In this document: positions 44,355-53,039 of the stretch, in pieces
How positions within the stretch are numbered: position 1 is the first letter of the stretch
Layout of the letters: every line of letters starts with the position of its first letter
From: Capsulimonas corticalis
GTDB taxonomy: Bacteria; Armatimonadota; Armatimonadia; Armatimonadales; Capsulimonadaceae
Assembly (NCBI RefSeq): GCF_003574315.2
Contig: NZ_AP025739.1
Coordinates: 5,456,001 to 5,520,000, forward strand
Direction of reading: 5' to 3'
DNA: 64,000 nt
Notes under the pieces: model-generated
The model's input: the letters and a program-made list of their open reading frames with translations, nothing else
Databases searched by the model: none
What the model was told of the DNA's origin: nothing
Translations under genes and position numbers: made by a program

Positions 44355-44474
44355 TTGTAGACCAGAAAAAAATATCTATAAATTATGAATAACTTCAGTC
44401 TAAAGGCTTCAAAAACATTAATATTCATATAATATCCATTAATTTAGTGTTTTCAACTACATTTTCCGAACCGA

Positions 44475-45545
44475 TCATTGTACGGGAAGCAATAAACATG
44501 CAGAGTCCCGACCTTCATATTTTCCTTGACAAAGGATCGTCCCCCTAGCATTGATTGCAACCGCTTCGGAGAGTGTCCATCCCGAATGATTTATACAAAG
44601 CTTGTTTAAATCATATTTATTGTTTCCCACCCATATAGTCGCGGTATGTGTTGCTTCTTGATAATTATAAGTGGTTCCAACAATTTCTCGAGACGTATTG
44701 ATTCCTATAGCCTCACCTTCCAAATCTATATCGGTAATGAGGTCATTAAGTCCTCCTTTAAGAAAAATGAATGGGCGTCTTTTGCCACTAGCATCTTCCC
44801 TGTATCCGACAAATGCTCCATCAGACCTAACATTACTCACCACCCATTCACTATCATGCCTTATATCGTGCTGAATATTACCAGACTTTGAATTAACGAT
44901 TAAAGTATGGAATTTTGGAGATGTATGCGATACTCCGTTAACTAGAAAGTCAGAATTTGTAATCCATCCTAAGACATGAAGATCGTTATAAGGCAAATGT
45001 ATTTCCTTAAATGATCCTGCCGCATTCCAAAATGCGACACTATACAGAGGCTTATCTCGCTGACGATACAAGCCAATAATTTCATTATTGGCATTCATAT
45101 CCGATGGTTGACATTCACCGTAAGCTTGTCGCCTGTGAATTTTAAAATTCTTGTCTAGATAAAAAACTCGCAGATTAGGACTAGTTTGTACTTGTTCGAA
45201 CCCCAATAGACATTCATTGTTGTTTATTTTTACAAAAATATTCTTTGGGTACCCTTCTATATTTAAATTATTCAGAATATTTTTCTTAAATAATGCAACA
45301 TGAATACCTCCCAAAGGATTTCCAATATAAGCAATCACGTCGTTATTATCATTTAAACATCCTGCGGTGACAGTACTTTCCAGCTTAGGAGAAATATTTA
45401 TTATTCTATAATTAATTGCACATTCTCCTTTTACGGACATAATAAGTATAGACGCAGTAATTTGTATACTAAGTGAGTCAATTATATGGGCTTTTCTTAA
45501 CACTTCACACCTCAATCTAATTAGATTTTCATTAAGGATGCCCAT
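44475..45545 (-). CDS. HAF-like repeat protein
   Basis: This 356-residue relative of the neighbouring gene has a longer N terminus. LSIQITASILIMSVKGECA could serve as a signal sequence if translation starts further in, near the ATG at 45447; the first 25 residues are charged and may not be part of the protein. The repeats are HAF-like: GCLNDNDVIAYIG-type strands, ALFKKNILNNLNIEGY, NEIIGLYRQRDKPLYS and the closing AINARGTILCQGKYEGRDSA, identical in pattern to the paralogue. The two genes form a tandem array on the same strand, 120 bp apart, made by duplication, with about 40% identity by eye. Both are A+T rich. Confidence 0.65.
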   Translation of the reverse strand: MGILNENLIRLRCEVLRKAHIIDSLSIQITASILIMSVKGECAINYRIINISPKLESTVTAGCLNDNNDVIAYIGNPLGGIHVALFKKNILNNLNIEGYPKNIFVKINNNECLLGFEQVQTSPNLRVFYLDKNFKIHRRQAYGECQPSDMNANNEIIGLYRQRDKPLYSVAFWNAAGSFKEIHLPYNDLHVLGWITNSDFLVNGVSHTSPKFHTLIVNSKSGNIQHDIRHDSEWVVSNVRSDGAFVGYREDASGKRRPFIFLKGGLNDLITDIDLEGEAIGINTSREIVGTTYNYQEATHTATIWVGNNKYDLNKLCINHSGWTLSEAVAINARGTILCQGKYEGRDSACLLLPVQ

Positions 45546-45856
45546 TTAGTAAAAAGCTCGTGATACATTGTGCCATAGGAGTACTGTAATCGTGTTTAGG
45601 GTCTTCAGCTAAACCATTATGAGCATGAAAACTCACATGAGTGTAATAGTTAACCGAGGCTGGTCACCGCGCGCAATGGTCATCCGATCAGCGGCCGAGA
45701 CCAGCCAAGCATACCATAAGAAATAAGAAAGCGGATATACCGCAACATTAAGTTTCTCCTTCATTGCTGGTGTTAAATCGCAAAGGCGAGACGATCGATC
45801 AGCGCAGCCATTCGACGCGCTTTCTAAGGTGCTCTGCACCAATTCTTAACCTGGCG
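45546..45856. other. Gap without a supported gene
   Basis: About 310 bp. A short leftward frame around 45633-45842 is open but has no ribosome site or recognisable motif. Nothing else is visible. Confidence 0.35.
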
Positions 45857-46066
45857 TCAAAATGTTTGTTTATGCTGCTGCCATGAGCGTGGCCCATTTC
45901 CAACGGTCGGACGTATCACGAAATGCACATACAAGAGAAAAGCTGCAAACAAGACAACAAATATCACCAGAGCTATAAACCAGGGGCTACCCCATCGATG
46001 CCTGCGGGCGGAAATGGGCGGTTCTGCATTACCAGTCGGTTTTGGAGGCCATTGATTTGTTGCCAT
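45857..46066 (-). CDS. Small single-span membrane protein
   Basis: The gene encodes 69 residues: a proline-rich start (WPPKPTGNAEPPISARRHRW), one clear transmembrane helix (FIALVIFVVLFAAFLLYV) and a short basic tail. AGGAAG lies seven bases before the ATG, so translation is likely. It follows the larger secreted-protein gene on the same strand after 37 bp and is probably co-transcribed. The family is not recognised. Confidence 0.55.
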   Translation of the reverse strand: MATNQWPPKPTGNAEPPISARRHRWGSPWFIALVIFVVLFAAFLLYVHFVIRPTVGNGPRSWQQHKQTF

Positions 46067-46103
46067 TGCTTGCTTCCTGTGAACGATTTAAGCCAATCTA
46101 CTG

Positions 46104-47165
46104 CTATAGCTTGAACGTATCATTCCATGACGGCTGAACTACTGTATCATTTTGCGGATTGCTGACGGTCGGTTGGGTTGCGGAGGTAAGTTTTCCAGCC
46201 GATTCCGCCCCTGCCGCTTTCCAGTCTAAACTATCAATAGGTACCCATATCGCGCCCGAAACACCGCAATTCCACATAAGGTACGTCGTGGCGTCGAAAT
46301 CAATACTCATCGGGGGTACGACGGAATTCGCAATCAAACCAGCCTGAACATAGGGAGAGTCATTGAAAGGTTGGTTGGGTAAGTTATAGGGGAAAATTGT
46401 ATCCAATTCCGGTGGAGAAGCAAGGCTAGCCTGAGTAATTCCGAGAACAGTTGTGACGTATGTATGCAGAATTTGACACCAGTCAAAGTTTCCGATTTGT
46501 GTGTTAACAGGAGGCAATCCGGTAGGAGTAATCGTCATGCCTGGCGCGGCGTCACCGCCAATCCTAACGCTTGCTGTCCCGTTGACGACAGAAAAAGTTA
46601 TTGCGCCTGGTGTCGGCACTAGCCTTATGCCTGTTGGCTTGACCACGTTGAAGCTGCCAGAAACCGAGGCGTTCGTCACCGTTCCATTTGACGCTTTCAC
46701 TGATATGTTACATGTGGCTGTATTATTTCCGGGGATGATGGGGTAACAGGAAACAGTTCCACTTTTTAAGTCCGCAGGCAACAAATTTACCTGATAACCG
46801 GACTTTCCCGTCACATAGTTTTTGATGCATCCCGTAATGCTCCATGAGTAGGTTATGGTCTCATTGGGGAGATTTGTGCGCACTGAAAAAGTCATCGGCT
46901 GGCCTGCATAATAATTCTGCGGCGTGGTTCCTACAAAAAAGCCGTTTATCGTCATTCTGGCAGGAACTGACGCCGCAGTGCTGAGATAGGACTGTTGGTC
47001 ATATACCCATACGCCAGAGCGCGGGTTTCCGTTTAACCATTCGCCGTCGCCTGGCTGCCCATTGAAGCGGCTCCACGAAGGTATCTGAGCGTTGCCACGA
47101 ATAGGAGCAAATACCCCAAGGCAGCCTACAAAGGCGATACAACCAGTGAACAAAGAACGACCCAT
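46104..47165 (-). CDS. Secreted protein with Ig-like domains, unknown function
   Basis: From ATG 47165 (AGGAGG six bases before it) the product is 353 residues; the longer frame to 47231 lacks a ribosome site. A signal peptide (LFTGCIAFVGCLGVFAPIRGNA) is followed by two beta-sandwich-like stretches, with YYAGQPMTFSVRTN and TITYSWSITGC (about 85-115), and TCNISVKASNGTV. The C-terminal half contains cysteines near 228 and 300 and many prolines. It may be an adhesin-like or carbohydrate-binding exported protein. A short membrane protein gene follows it. Confidence 0.7.
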   Translation of the reverse strand: MGRSLFTGCIAFVGCLGVFAPIRGNAQIPSWSRFNGQPGDGEWLNGNPRSGVWVYDQQSYLSTAASVPARMTINGFFVGTTPQNYYAGQPMTFSVRTNLPNETITYSWSITGCIKNYVTGKSGYQVNLLPADLKSGTVSCYPIIPGNNTATCNISVKASNGTVTNASVSGSFNVVKPTGIRLVPTPGAITFSVVNGTASVRIGGDAAPGMTITPTGLPPVNTQIGNFDWCQILHTYVTTVLGITQASLASPPELDTIFPYNLPNQPFNDSPYVQAGLIANSVVPPMSIDFDATTYLMWNCGVSGAIWVPIDSLDWKAAGAESAGKLTSATQPTVSNPQNDTVVQPSWNDTFKL

Positions 47166-47458
47166 CTTGATCCTCCTATATTCCGACAATCGCAATACTA
47201 TTTTCTTACATAGCGGAGGCATTATACCCAACTATTATTTAACAATGTAAACTGCAAAAGAAATACGTGGGAATAGTCGGATGTTTTTTTATCCCTTTTG
47301 CCTTTACTAACGCAAAGAAAAAGAATAGCGGAGCTTGCACCTCCAGGGCATCAAGACCAAGACGAGGAACGATGCGGGATTCCCAACTTCCTGCACTACA
47401 CTTCGCGCAGGCCGGGTGACTCCCCTCCTGCCCACTTCATCTTGGCACCTTAATATTA

Positions 47459-48453
47459 ACCAATGGTGCTAGTTTCGCTTGTCTGTTTTACAGACTGAAT
47501 TCTGCGATAGACAATCGGATCATTTGGTCTTGATCCGGCTTCAACCCGCGCCATTGCACGAGAACATTGAAGGCTGCGTTCACAAATGCCAAACGCGCCT
47601 GCAGGTGCGCCCAAGTCCGATGCGCCACCTTCTTGAGATGACAGATCGTGGTCAGCATCGACAGAACAGTCTCGACGAGCATGCGATCATTCCAGGAACC
47701 GCGCTTGCAGATCTTCAAGTTGCTGGGATCGCCGCTTTTGGCGTGAAAACCACTTTTGGCGTGAAAACCACGATCCGCCAGGATCAAAGACTGCGTTTCA
47801 TAGCGGACGATTATGGGTTGGAAGACGGTATCGTAATCGCTTTCCTTGGCCGTGTCCCAATCCACGATGAGGCCCAATCCACGATGAGGCCCAATTGGTT
47901 GAGCAAGAAGCCGTACTTGGCTCCCATGATCCAGCGGTAATTGGATTTGCCCTTCGTGGCGATCCGAGGCGCAAGTGTCTTTTCTCGCTCACGCACAAGT
48001 GTCTTTTCTCGCTCACGCACAAGTGTCTTTTCTCGCTCACGCACAGGATGCAAGAGTTCGATCCCGTAGCTGTCGATGATGCCCAAGACCGTCGGCTCCG
48101 CCAGAAAACGCTCGGTCCAATCCTGATGCGTGGCCAACAGCCGAAAGAAGCGTGTGCGTTCGGGCAGCCCTGGAAAGAGCGGGCGTAAATCTCGGTCAGC
48201 CCATCGAAAGAAGGCTCGTTCGCCGACGCCTTTGATCGCGTAAAGCAGTCCCAGAGTGACCAGTTCGCTGGGATAAAGCTTGGCCTGGCTGTGCTTAGGC
48301 ATATTTTTCATGGCGTCATCGACGCGAATAAACAATTCTATGACAAAATCATAGTTGGTCATGGCTGGAGTTCCTCGGTTGATTGGTGTGGTAACCTCAA
48401 CTTAGGTCCAGCCATGGCTATTTTAAACATACCGACAAACTAGCACCATTGGT
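47459..48453 (-). mobile_element. IS element of about 995 bp with 17-bp inverted ends and 5-bp target duplication
   Basis: Both ends carry ACCAATGGTGCTAGTTT inward (left end 47459-47475, right end the reverse complement ending 48453). TATTA directly flanks both sides (47454-47458 and 48454-48458). The single transposase frame lies on the minus strand. Length, ends and frame fit the IS982 type best, though I cannot exclude another small DDE group. The copy is dead, broken by internal duplications. Confidence 0.85.
47488..48362 (-). pseudogene. Transposase broken by three tandem duplications
   Basis: The frame starts MTNYDFVIELFIRVDDAM and shows LVTLGLLYAIKGVGERAFFRW, LGIIDSYGIELLHPV and NYRWIMGAKYGFLLNQLGLIVDW, then breaks. 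The rest is in a second frame: ILADRGFH, RGSWNDRMLVETVLSML and QARLAFVNAAFNVLVQW (DDE-type DR-GFH and E-M-S blocks). The break is caused by a 17-bp direct duplication (47856-47889). Two in-frame duplications add residues: a 24-bp unit present three times (47973-48044, REREKTLV) and an 18-bp unit present twice (47735-47770, FHAKSG). All three look like slippage. Confidence 0.85.
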
Positions 48454-48504
48454 TATTAGCCTTGGAGACATTTCTCCGCAGCATCTGACAAAAGGAACCT
48501 TGAT

Positions 48505-49434
48505 ATGAAAATCAAACAGGTTAGAACTTTCCGGCAGCAACCCTTGATTGCCCTGGTAGCGGTTGCAGCGTTTGCACTTTCGCCCGTCCCTGTTTCGGCG
48601 CGTGAAGATGTCACCCCACCGCTTGATGTGCAAGTTTCTCTTGTGACGCCTGCACAAATTACGCTTGGTGAACCAATTCTCTTACGCTACAAGATTGTGA
48701 ACGGCTCAGAACAAAAAGTAGCTGCACAGCTTGGTGTACAAGGAATGGATTGGTATACAATTACGTTGCGCGACGCGAATAACACGGTCATGCCTTCCAC
48801 CCAGAACCAACGCCCTGTACAGCCTAGGGGAGCCTTCTCAATAGAGAATGGTTCCCTTGACAAAGGCGGCTATTCTGATGGCTATATTCCTGTCACGAAG
48901 CGCGTGGTCATTCAACATCCGGGCAAATACACTTTGACGCTGCATGTCAACATCCCCTATACATTGGGGAGTGACACGGTGGCAGGATCGCCGGACATCA
49001 TCAGTCAGGATATGGCGTTCCAAATTCTCGTCACAGCGCCTGACTCTCATAGCCTTCAGTCCACAGCAGAGGCGCTACGGGAAGCAGTAAGCGACACAGG
49101 GACAAACGGTAAACTTCTGCGGGCAGACATGGATGCACTTTTTTCTATGCCTGAAGCACAGGTATCGGCGGTCTGGAAAGACCTAGCTACCAAGCCAAGC
49201 ATGAACAATGATTTAGTTGCGAGTGAACTGGAAGCCCTAGGCTCGAAAACCAGCGTTGACATTCTTGTTAATATGCTTGATGTTCCCACGCTAAAATGTA
49301 CGCCTGTCAGCGATCGGATCAACCGCATATATAATGCCGGAGACCCCATCTTGCGTGAACATATCAAAGCTGTCGCCAGACAAAAAGGCTTTGAGATGCC
49401 CGAATGTGCTGGGGAATCTATTATCATTGATTGA
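48505..49434 (+). CDS. Secreted protein of unknown function
   Basis: The gene encodes 309 residues with AAAAGGA upstream of ATG 48505. A signal peptide (LIALVAVAAFALSPVPVSA) precedes a beta-sandwich region (about 35-170: VSLVTPAQITLGEPILLRYK, a pattern typical of protease-regulating or Ig-like domains, then YTLTLHVNIPYTLG). A helical C terminus follows (about 180-300: SVDILVNMLDVP, REHIKAVARQKG), perhaps HEAT-like. The family is not recognised. It begins about 50 bp after the IS. An IS-borne outward promoter could drive it, but none was found. A strong terminator follows at 49515. Confidence 0.7.
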   Translation: MKIKQVRTFRQQPLIALVAVAAFALSPVPVSAREDVTPPLDVQVSLVTPAQITLGEPILLRYKIVNGSEQKVAAQLGVQGMDWYTITLRDANNTVMPSTQNQRPVQPRGAFSIENGSLDKGGYSDGYIPVTKRVVIQHPGKYTLTLHVNIPYTLGSDTVAGSPDIISQDMAFQILVTAPDSHSLQSTAEALREAVSDTGTNGKLLRADMDALFSMPEAQVSAVWKDLATKPSMNNDLVASELEALGSKTSVDILVNMLDVPTLKCTPVSDRINRIYNAGDPILREHIKAVARQKGFEMPECAGESIIID

Positions 49435-49514
49435 GAGGTATCATCGGTAAAACGACAGCCCGCGCTCCAGCCGTTTGTAGGGCTGACGGATACCGGCTTT
49501 TGACGCATAAACAT

Positions 49515-49547
49515 GAGTCATCCCGAATTTTCGGGGTGGCTCTTTTT
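49515..49547 (+). terminator. Rho-independent terminator after the secreted-protein gene
   Basis: GAGTCATCCCGAA (49515-49527) pairs with TTCGGGGTGGCTC (49530-49542), with two G-T wobbles, and five T follow. It ends the transcript of the gene at 48505-49434. Confidence 0.85.
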
Positions 49548-49578
49548 CTTGCGTCTGGTTGGTAAATTTTGGATTTAG

Positions 49579-50336
49579 GATTGAAAACCGGCATGAAGGC
49601 GGCGGTATTCGCCTTGGCTTTTGCCTCGTTGCTGGGATGCGGGATGCCGATATCGCCGCGATCCTAGCCGTGCGCGATCAAGGCGCATTCCATAGCCTGC
49701 TGGATTTTTGCGCCCGCGTGCCGCTGCGCCGCGATCCGCTCGAAAGCCTGCTTCTCTGCGGCGCGTTTGACGCGCTGCACGAACATCGGCGCGGCTTGCT
49801 ATGGCGACTCGATGAAACCCTGGCCAAAGCCTAGTCCATCCGCGACAGCACGCAGCACTGCGTACAACAAAGGCTCGATCTGCGTATTGTCGGTGGAGAC
49901 GCCACGCCGATTGCATGGAATATTGAAGACTTCACTGACTGGGAGAAGCTTTTGTGGGAGTGGCGCGTAGTTTCTGTGACCACGAGCTGTCACCCGATGG
50001 CGCATCTGCGCCCGGCGCTGGCAGCGCGCGGCATCATCACCGCGCATGAAGGCAACCGTGGCCGAGCTGAACATCCGCCCGCATCGCCCGCCCAGCAAAT
50101 CCGGCGGCAGGCATTTATTTTGCACCGTCGAGGACGAAAGCGCCTATATGCAAGCCGCCTTTTACGGCAATGCCATCGAAAACTATATGGCGACAATCCG
50201 CTTGTCGCCCGCCATCATCGTACGAGGCCGCATGGTCCGCAAAGCTTTAGGCTGCTCCATGGAAGTTGAACAAGCATGGCCGTTGAGTATTCACGATTCC
50301 CAGGCCACGGCTTCGCAAGGCACAACGCATGATTTG
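49579..50336 (+). pseudogene. C-terminal dnaE2 remnant with tandem-duplication junction
   Basis: It resembles the last third of the intact dnaE2 (from about 29605): IRLGFCLVAGMRDADIAAIL, ARVPLRRDPLESLLLCGAFD, HEHRRGLLWRLDETLAKA, an in-frame TAG, a frame change, then KLLWEWRVVSVTTSCHPMAH and ATVAELNIRPHRPPSKSGG with CTVEDESAYMQAAFYG. The OB-fold end is complete. The remnant opens with 22 bp (49579-49601) that in the intact gene lie 450 bp downstream (30063-30086). The same piece is missing at its proper place near 50045. This is the junction expected from a head-to-tail duplication or an excised circle. Confidence 0.85.
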
Positions 50337-50535
50337 CGTGCTATCTCTAAAAGCGACGGCAGCATATGCTCATGAAAAGTGCCGCAAAAATACAATTTAC
50401 AGATACTGGTTTGCTTTGGCATAATTTGTGCAGTCAGAACAGGATGTCACCCCGCCATAAAATCGCGCCCCCCACTTATATCCTCGTAACGCAGTAAATA
50501 CCTTTCAGGAATCAAAGAATCTAAAGAGGAAATCA

Positions 50536-51336
50536 GTGTCTGAAACATTCAATGAGCCGAAAAATTCAGTGGTTAGCAAGAGAAGGTTAGCTACAATCCG
50601 TGAGCCAGTTGGAGAAGCAGCAAAATTATCAGATCTATCTGAAAAGCTGCTAGAAGATGTTGACCAAACTATATTAGAAAGCTTGCTTCAACATTGTCGC
50701 ATATGCTATTTGGAACCAGCACAATATCTGCACTTAGTACGAAAGCACCGCCGATTTATTTACGTGCTTCGAAAAGGCTATGTGACAGTATCACTAAAAA
50801 CAAAAGAAAATGAACCTGCAAAGTTCCTCGCATGGCGCAAGCCAGGGCAATTGCTTGGAGAGATGGAAGCTCTGTATCCGGACACTGATACGATATCAGC
50901 AAGATTAAAAGCTACGGACAAGTGCGAGTTACTAGAAATACCATCGAAGATACTTATCAATATTGCCGATAATACTCCTGCGATATATAGAAATGTTTGT
51001 TCTTTACTAATTGAAAAAAACTTTGAACATCGACGACGCGCAGATGTTTTAAAACTCAGAACCCCATTAGATCGTGTAAGGGCTACGCTAATACATCTTA
51101 GGAGAGAACGTGGTTATGAATTAGACAACAAGACCATCAAAGGGAATATACGGCCTCAAGATATAGCCGGATTCATTGGAGAAGATCCTGATAGAGTTAC
51201 ACCTAAACTTGATATGCTCGTAGAAGAAGGGAGCATTGAGTATATAAATTCCGACGAAATGAGAGAATTTAAAGGAAAAAGAATCGAAGGAAAGAAAATT
51301 AAAATAAGAAACGAAAAACTACTTAGTGAAAAGTAA
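50536..51336 (+). CDS. CRP/FNR-like cyclic-nucleotide-binding-type regulator
   Basis: The 266-residue protein has an N-terminal cNMP-binding-like beta roll (about 35-150: RRFIYVLRKGYVTVSL; GQLLGEMEALYPD; ARLKATDKCELLEIPSKIL). A coiled dimerisation helix and a C-terminal winged helix follow (about 185-240: PQDIAGFIGEDPDRVTPKLDML). The G-E-M-E stretch resembles the phosphate-binding cassette, but the usual R-S-A following it is replaced by ARLKA, so cAMP may not be the ligand. It starts with GTG 50536 after GAGGAA. The A+T-rich gene lies next to the convergent sigma region-4 gene. It could control the secreted genes around it, but no target sites were found. Confidence 0.8.
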   Translation: MSETFNEPKNSVVSKRRLATIREPVGEAAKLSDLSEKLLEDVDQTILESLLQHCRICYLEPAQYLHLVRKHRRFIYVLRKGYVTVSLKTKENEPAKFLAWRKPGQLLGEMEALYPDTDTISARLKATDKCELLEIPSKILINIADNTPAIYRNVCSLLIEKNFEHRRRADVLKLRTPLDRVRATLIHLRRERGYELDNKTIKGNIRPQDIAGFIGEDPDRVTPKLDMLVEEGSIEYINSDEMREFKGKRIEGKKIKIRNEKLLSEK

Positions 51337-51339
51337 CGC

Positions 51340-51699
51340 TTATTTTATATCAATCACTTCAATTGCACTTAACGGATAGTTGCAAGGCGTAAGTAGTTCA
51401 GAGACATCCCATCCGCGCTTTGCAGCTTCTTGTGCTAAAATAGAATCTTCATCGGTACGAAAATATCGTGCAATCCTACGCCTTGCATTCAATTCGATTT
51501 CCGTTACGCGTTGCGTCGATACGCCAAATTGATTGGCAAGATCTTTAAGAGTCCTTTTTCGCTCACCAAGTAACCGCGCGCCAACAACTATTTGGTGGCG
51601 CGCGGGCAAACTTCTGCTTGCTTGAAGTATCGCGCCACACAACTCCTCAGAAAATTTATCCATCGGAAAATCATAAATTATCAGCCTTTGTCGAGTCAA
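51340..51699 (-). CDS. Small protein with a sigma-factor region 4-like helix-turn-helix
   Basis: The 119-residue product contains VVGARLLGERKRTLKDLANQ, then FGVSTQRVTEIELNARRRIA, which is the shape of sigma-70 region 4.2 (the -35 reading helix-turn-helix, as in L-x-x-L-A-x-x-x-G-V-S-x-x-R-V-x-x-I-E-x-x-A). Regions 1-3 of a sigma factor are missing. It may be an anti-sigma-like or accessory regulator, or the remnant of a longer sigma gene. TTG 51699 opens the frame; ATG 51663 may be the real start. It converges with the CRP-like gene, their stop codons being three bases apart. Confidence 0.65.
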   Translation of the reverse strand: MTRQRLIIYDFPMDKFSEELCGAILQASRSLPARHQIVVGARLLGERKRTLKDLANQFGVSTQRVTEIELNARRRIARYFRTDEDSILAQEAAKRGWDVSELLTPCNYPLSAIEVIDIK

Positions 51700-52012
51700 T
51701 AGCTACTTTAAAGATGCCAGCTCTGGCTTGTTTAAAGTAGCTGAAAATTACCTAGTAAAAGAGGCAATTTGTTATCAAATCTGGGCATCTTGCACGACCT
51801 GCTATACTTGCATCATAGATCTAACAAATATACGTGGCGCAAGGAGGTCGTCAATCACAGAGGTTGTGTGAAGTGTCAGTAGTTGTGTGAAGTGACCATT
51901 AAATTGTCGTTGTGGTTACATTAGCTCCAATCGCTAGACAGAAGTGTTAATCAGATCAAATTTTCAACCTGTCAGCAGATCTACCCGCTAAGGACGTCAC
52001 AGAGGTTACACC
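51700..52012. promoter_or_regulatory. Upstream region of the collagen-like gene with direct repeats
   Basis: GTTGTGTGAAGTG occurs at 51863-51875 and 51882-51894, a 19-bp period that sets both on nearly the same DNA face. ATCACAGAGGTT-like sequence at 51855 recurs just before the start codon (about 51998). These look like operator half-sites for the gene at 52013, but the binder is unknown. GAGG eight bases before ATG 52013 is the ribosome site. Confidence 0.45.
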
Positions 52013-52783
52013 ATGGAAAACTTGCAAGCAGTACGTGCGTTTCTTGTGTTCTTTATGCTCCTGATGGCATCAAGCGCACCTTGCGCCGACACAAACCCTA
52101 AGTCTGGGATTAGCTCAATTATCCCAGGTGACGGAATGGCCGTCACGAATCCCACCGGCCCCAATGCAACGATTAGCATTAAAGAGATCAAACCTTCGAT
52201 GCTGAATGATGCGACTATTTCTATCTTGAGAGGAAAAGACGGCCTTCCAGGTCCTGTTGGGCCTGCCGGTTCCGTTGGAAAACCCGGTGATCCCGGACCT
52301 ACTGGTCCCGCTGGAAAAGACGCTTGGTATTACAATAAAGTTTTCACCCCTGATATGTGGGTGAAACCTGACTTCACACTTTGGACGATCGTCAAGCCTG
52401 ACACGCAAACCTGGCCTTATGCGACGCCCATGACGACAATCAACGTCCCTCAAAAAGCGGCGTTGTTCATCCGAGTTCAGACTGAACTGGTGGACCGCCT
52501 CTCTACCTATCTGGACTACCAAGCAAACGGGTATGCCAGTTTATTGAAACCCAGCGCCCAACCGACGAAAATTTTCGTCGCATGTGAAGTTTTCGATGCC
52601 AAAGGAACGGTGCAACTTTTTGATGCCAAGGTCGGAGATTCGTACTTCTTCTATGTGGTGCTCCAACCAGGTGTTTATCGTATCCAAAACCTGATGACCA
52701 ACCAAATTACAGTTGCGGGCCAAGTTCTGCAAGCGCCGTTGCCTGGAACTGTTATCCAGATTGAGTGCGTCCCCGTTTCCTGA
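52013..52783 (+). CDS. Secreted protein with a short collagen-like segment
   Basis: The product is 256 residues. A signal peptide (AFLVFFMLLMASSAPCA) precedes a beta-type segment (about 25-70). A collagen-like Gly-X-Y run of about 11 triplets (KDGLPGPVGPAG, then GKPGDPGPTGPAGKDA) occupies about 78-110. The C-terminal domain of about 140 residues (FTPDMWVKPDFTLWTIVKPD, ending GTVIQIECVPVS) could be a receptor-binding head. Such trimeric stalk-and-head proteins form surface filaments or phage fibre-like tips. The G-X-Y run would drive trimer formation. No neighbour suggests a phage. Confidence 0.8.
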   Translation: MENLQAVRAFLVFFMLLMASSAPCADTNPKSGISSIIPGDGMAVTNPTGPNATISIKEIKPSMLNDATISILRGKDGLPGPVGPAGSVGKPGDPGPTGPAGKDAWYYNKVFTPDMWVKPDFTLWTIVKPDTQTWPYATPMTTINVPQKAALFIRVQTELVDRLSTYLDYQANGYASLLKPSAQPTKIFVACEVFDAKGTVQLFDAKVGDSYFFYVVLQPGVYRIQNLMTNQITVAGQVLQAPLPGTVIQIECVPVS

Positions 52784-52909
52784 GCCGTAAAATTATTCAC
52801 AAAACGAATAACCCTACGTTCGCTGACTATACACTGGCCCTTTGAGTGCAATCAGGCATTTAAGGGGCCGGTATACGTTTGCCTCTCTTCGTCACTAGGG
52901 CCAATGCCT

Positions 52910-53039
52910 ACAGGAAGTCTCGGCGGCGCTTAGACGCCAAGCCGAAGGCAGCCTGGCTTTGCAGGCTGCTGGAGGCGCGGGCGGCTTCCGTTGCGCCGCC
53001 GTGTCGAGCGGCAGTCACCACCGAATAAGTTTCAGATCC
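52910..53039. repeat. Structured intergenic repeat, copy 2
   Basis: It matches 33725-33856 over about 130 bp, with around 80-85% identity by eye. Both can form CAGCCT/AGGCTG and GGCG/CGCC stems; in copy 2 the tail runs GTTGCGCCGCC instead. It lies in the otherwise empty 52784-53485 stretch. A hairpin at 53166-53204 (arms GCCTCTGAC and GTCAGAGGC) is the only other item there. Confidence 0.7.

Noticed and set aside
45633..45842. Leftward 69-residue frame
   Set aside because: No ribosome site, no motif, and composition like the surrounding gap.
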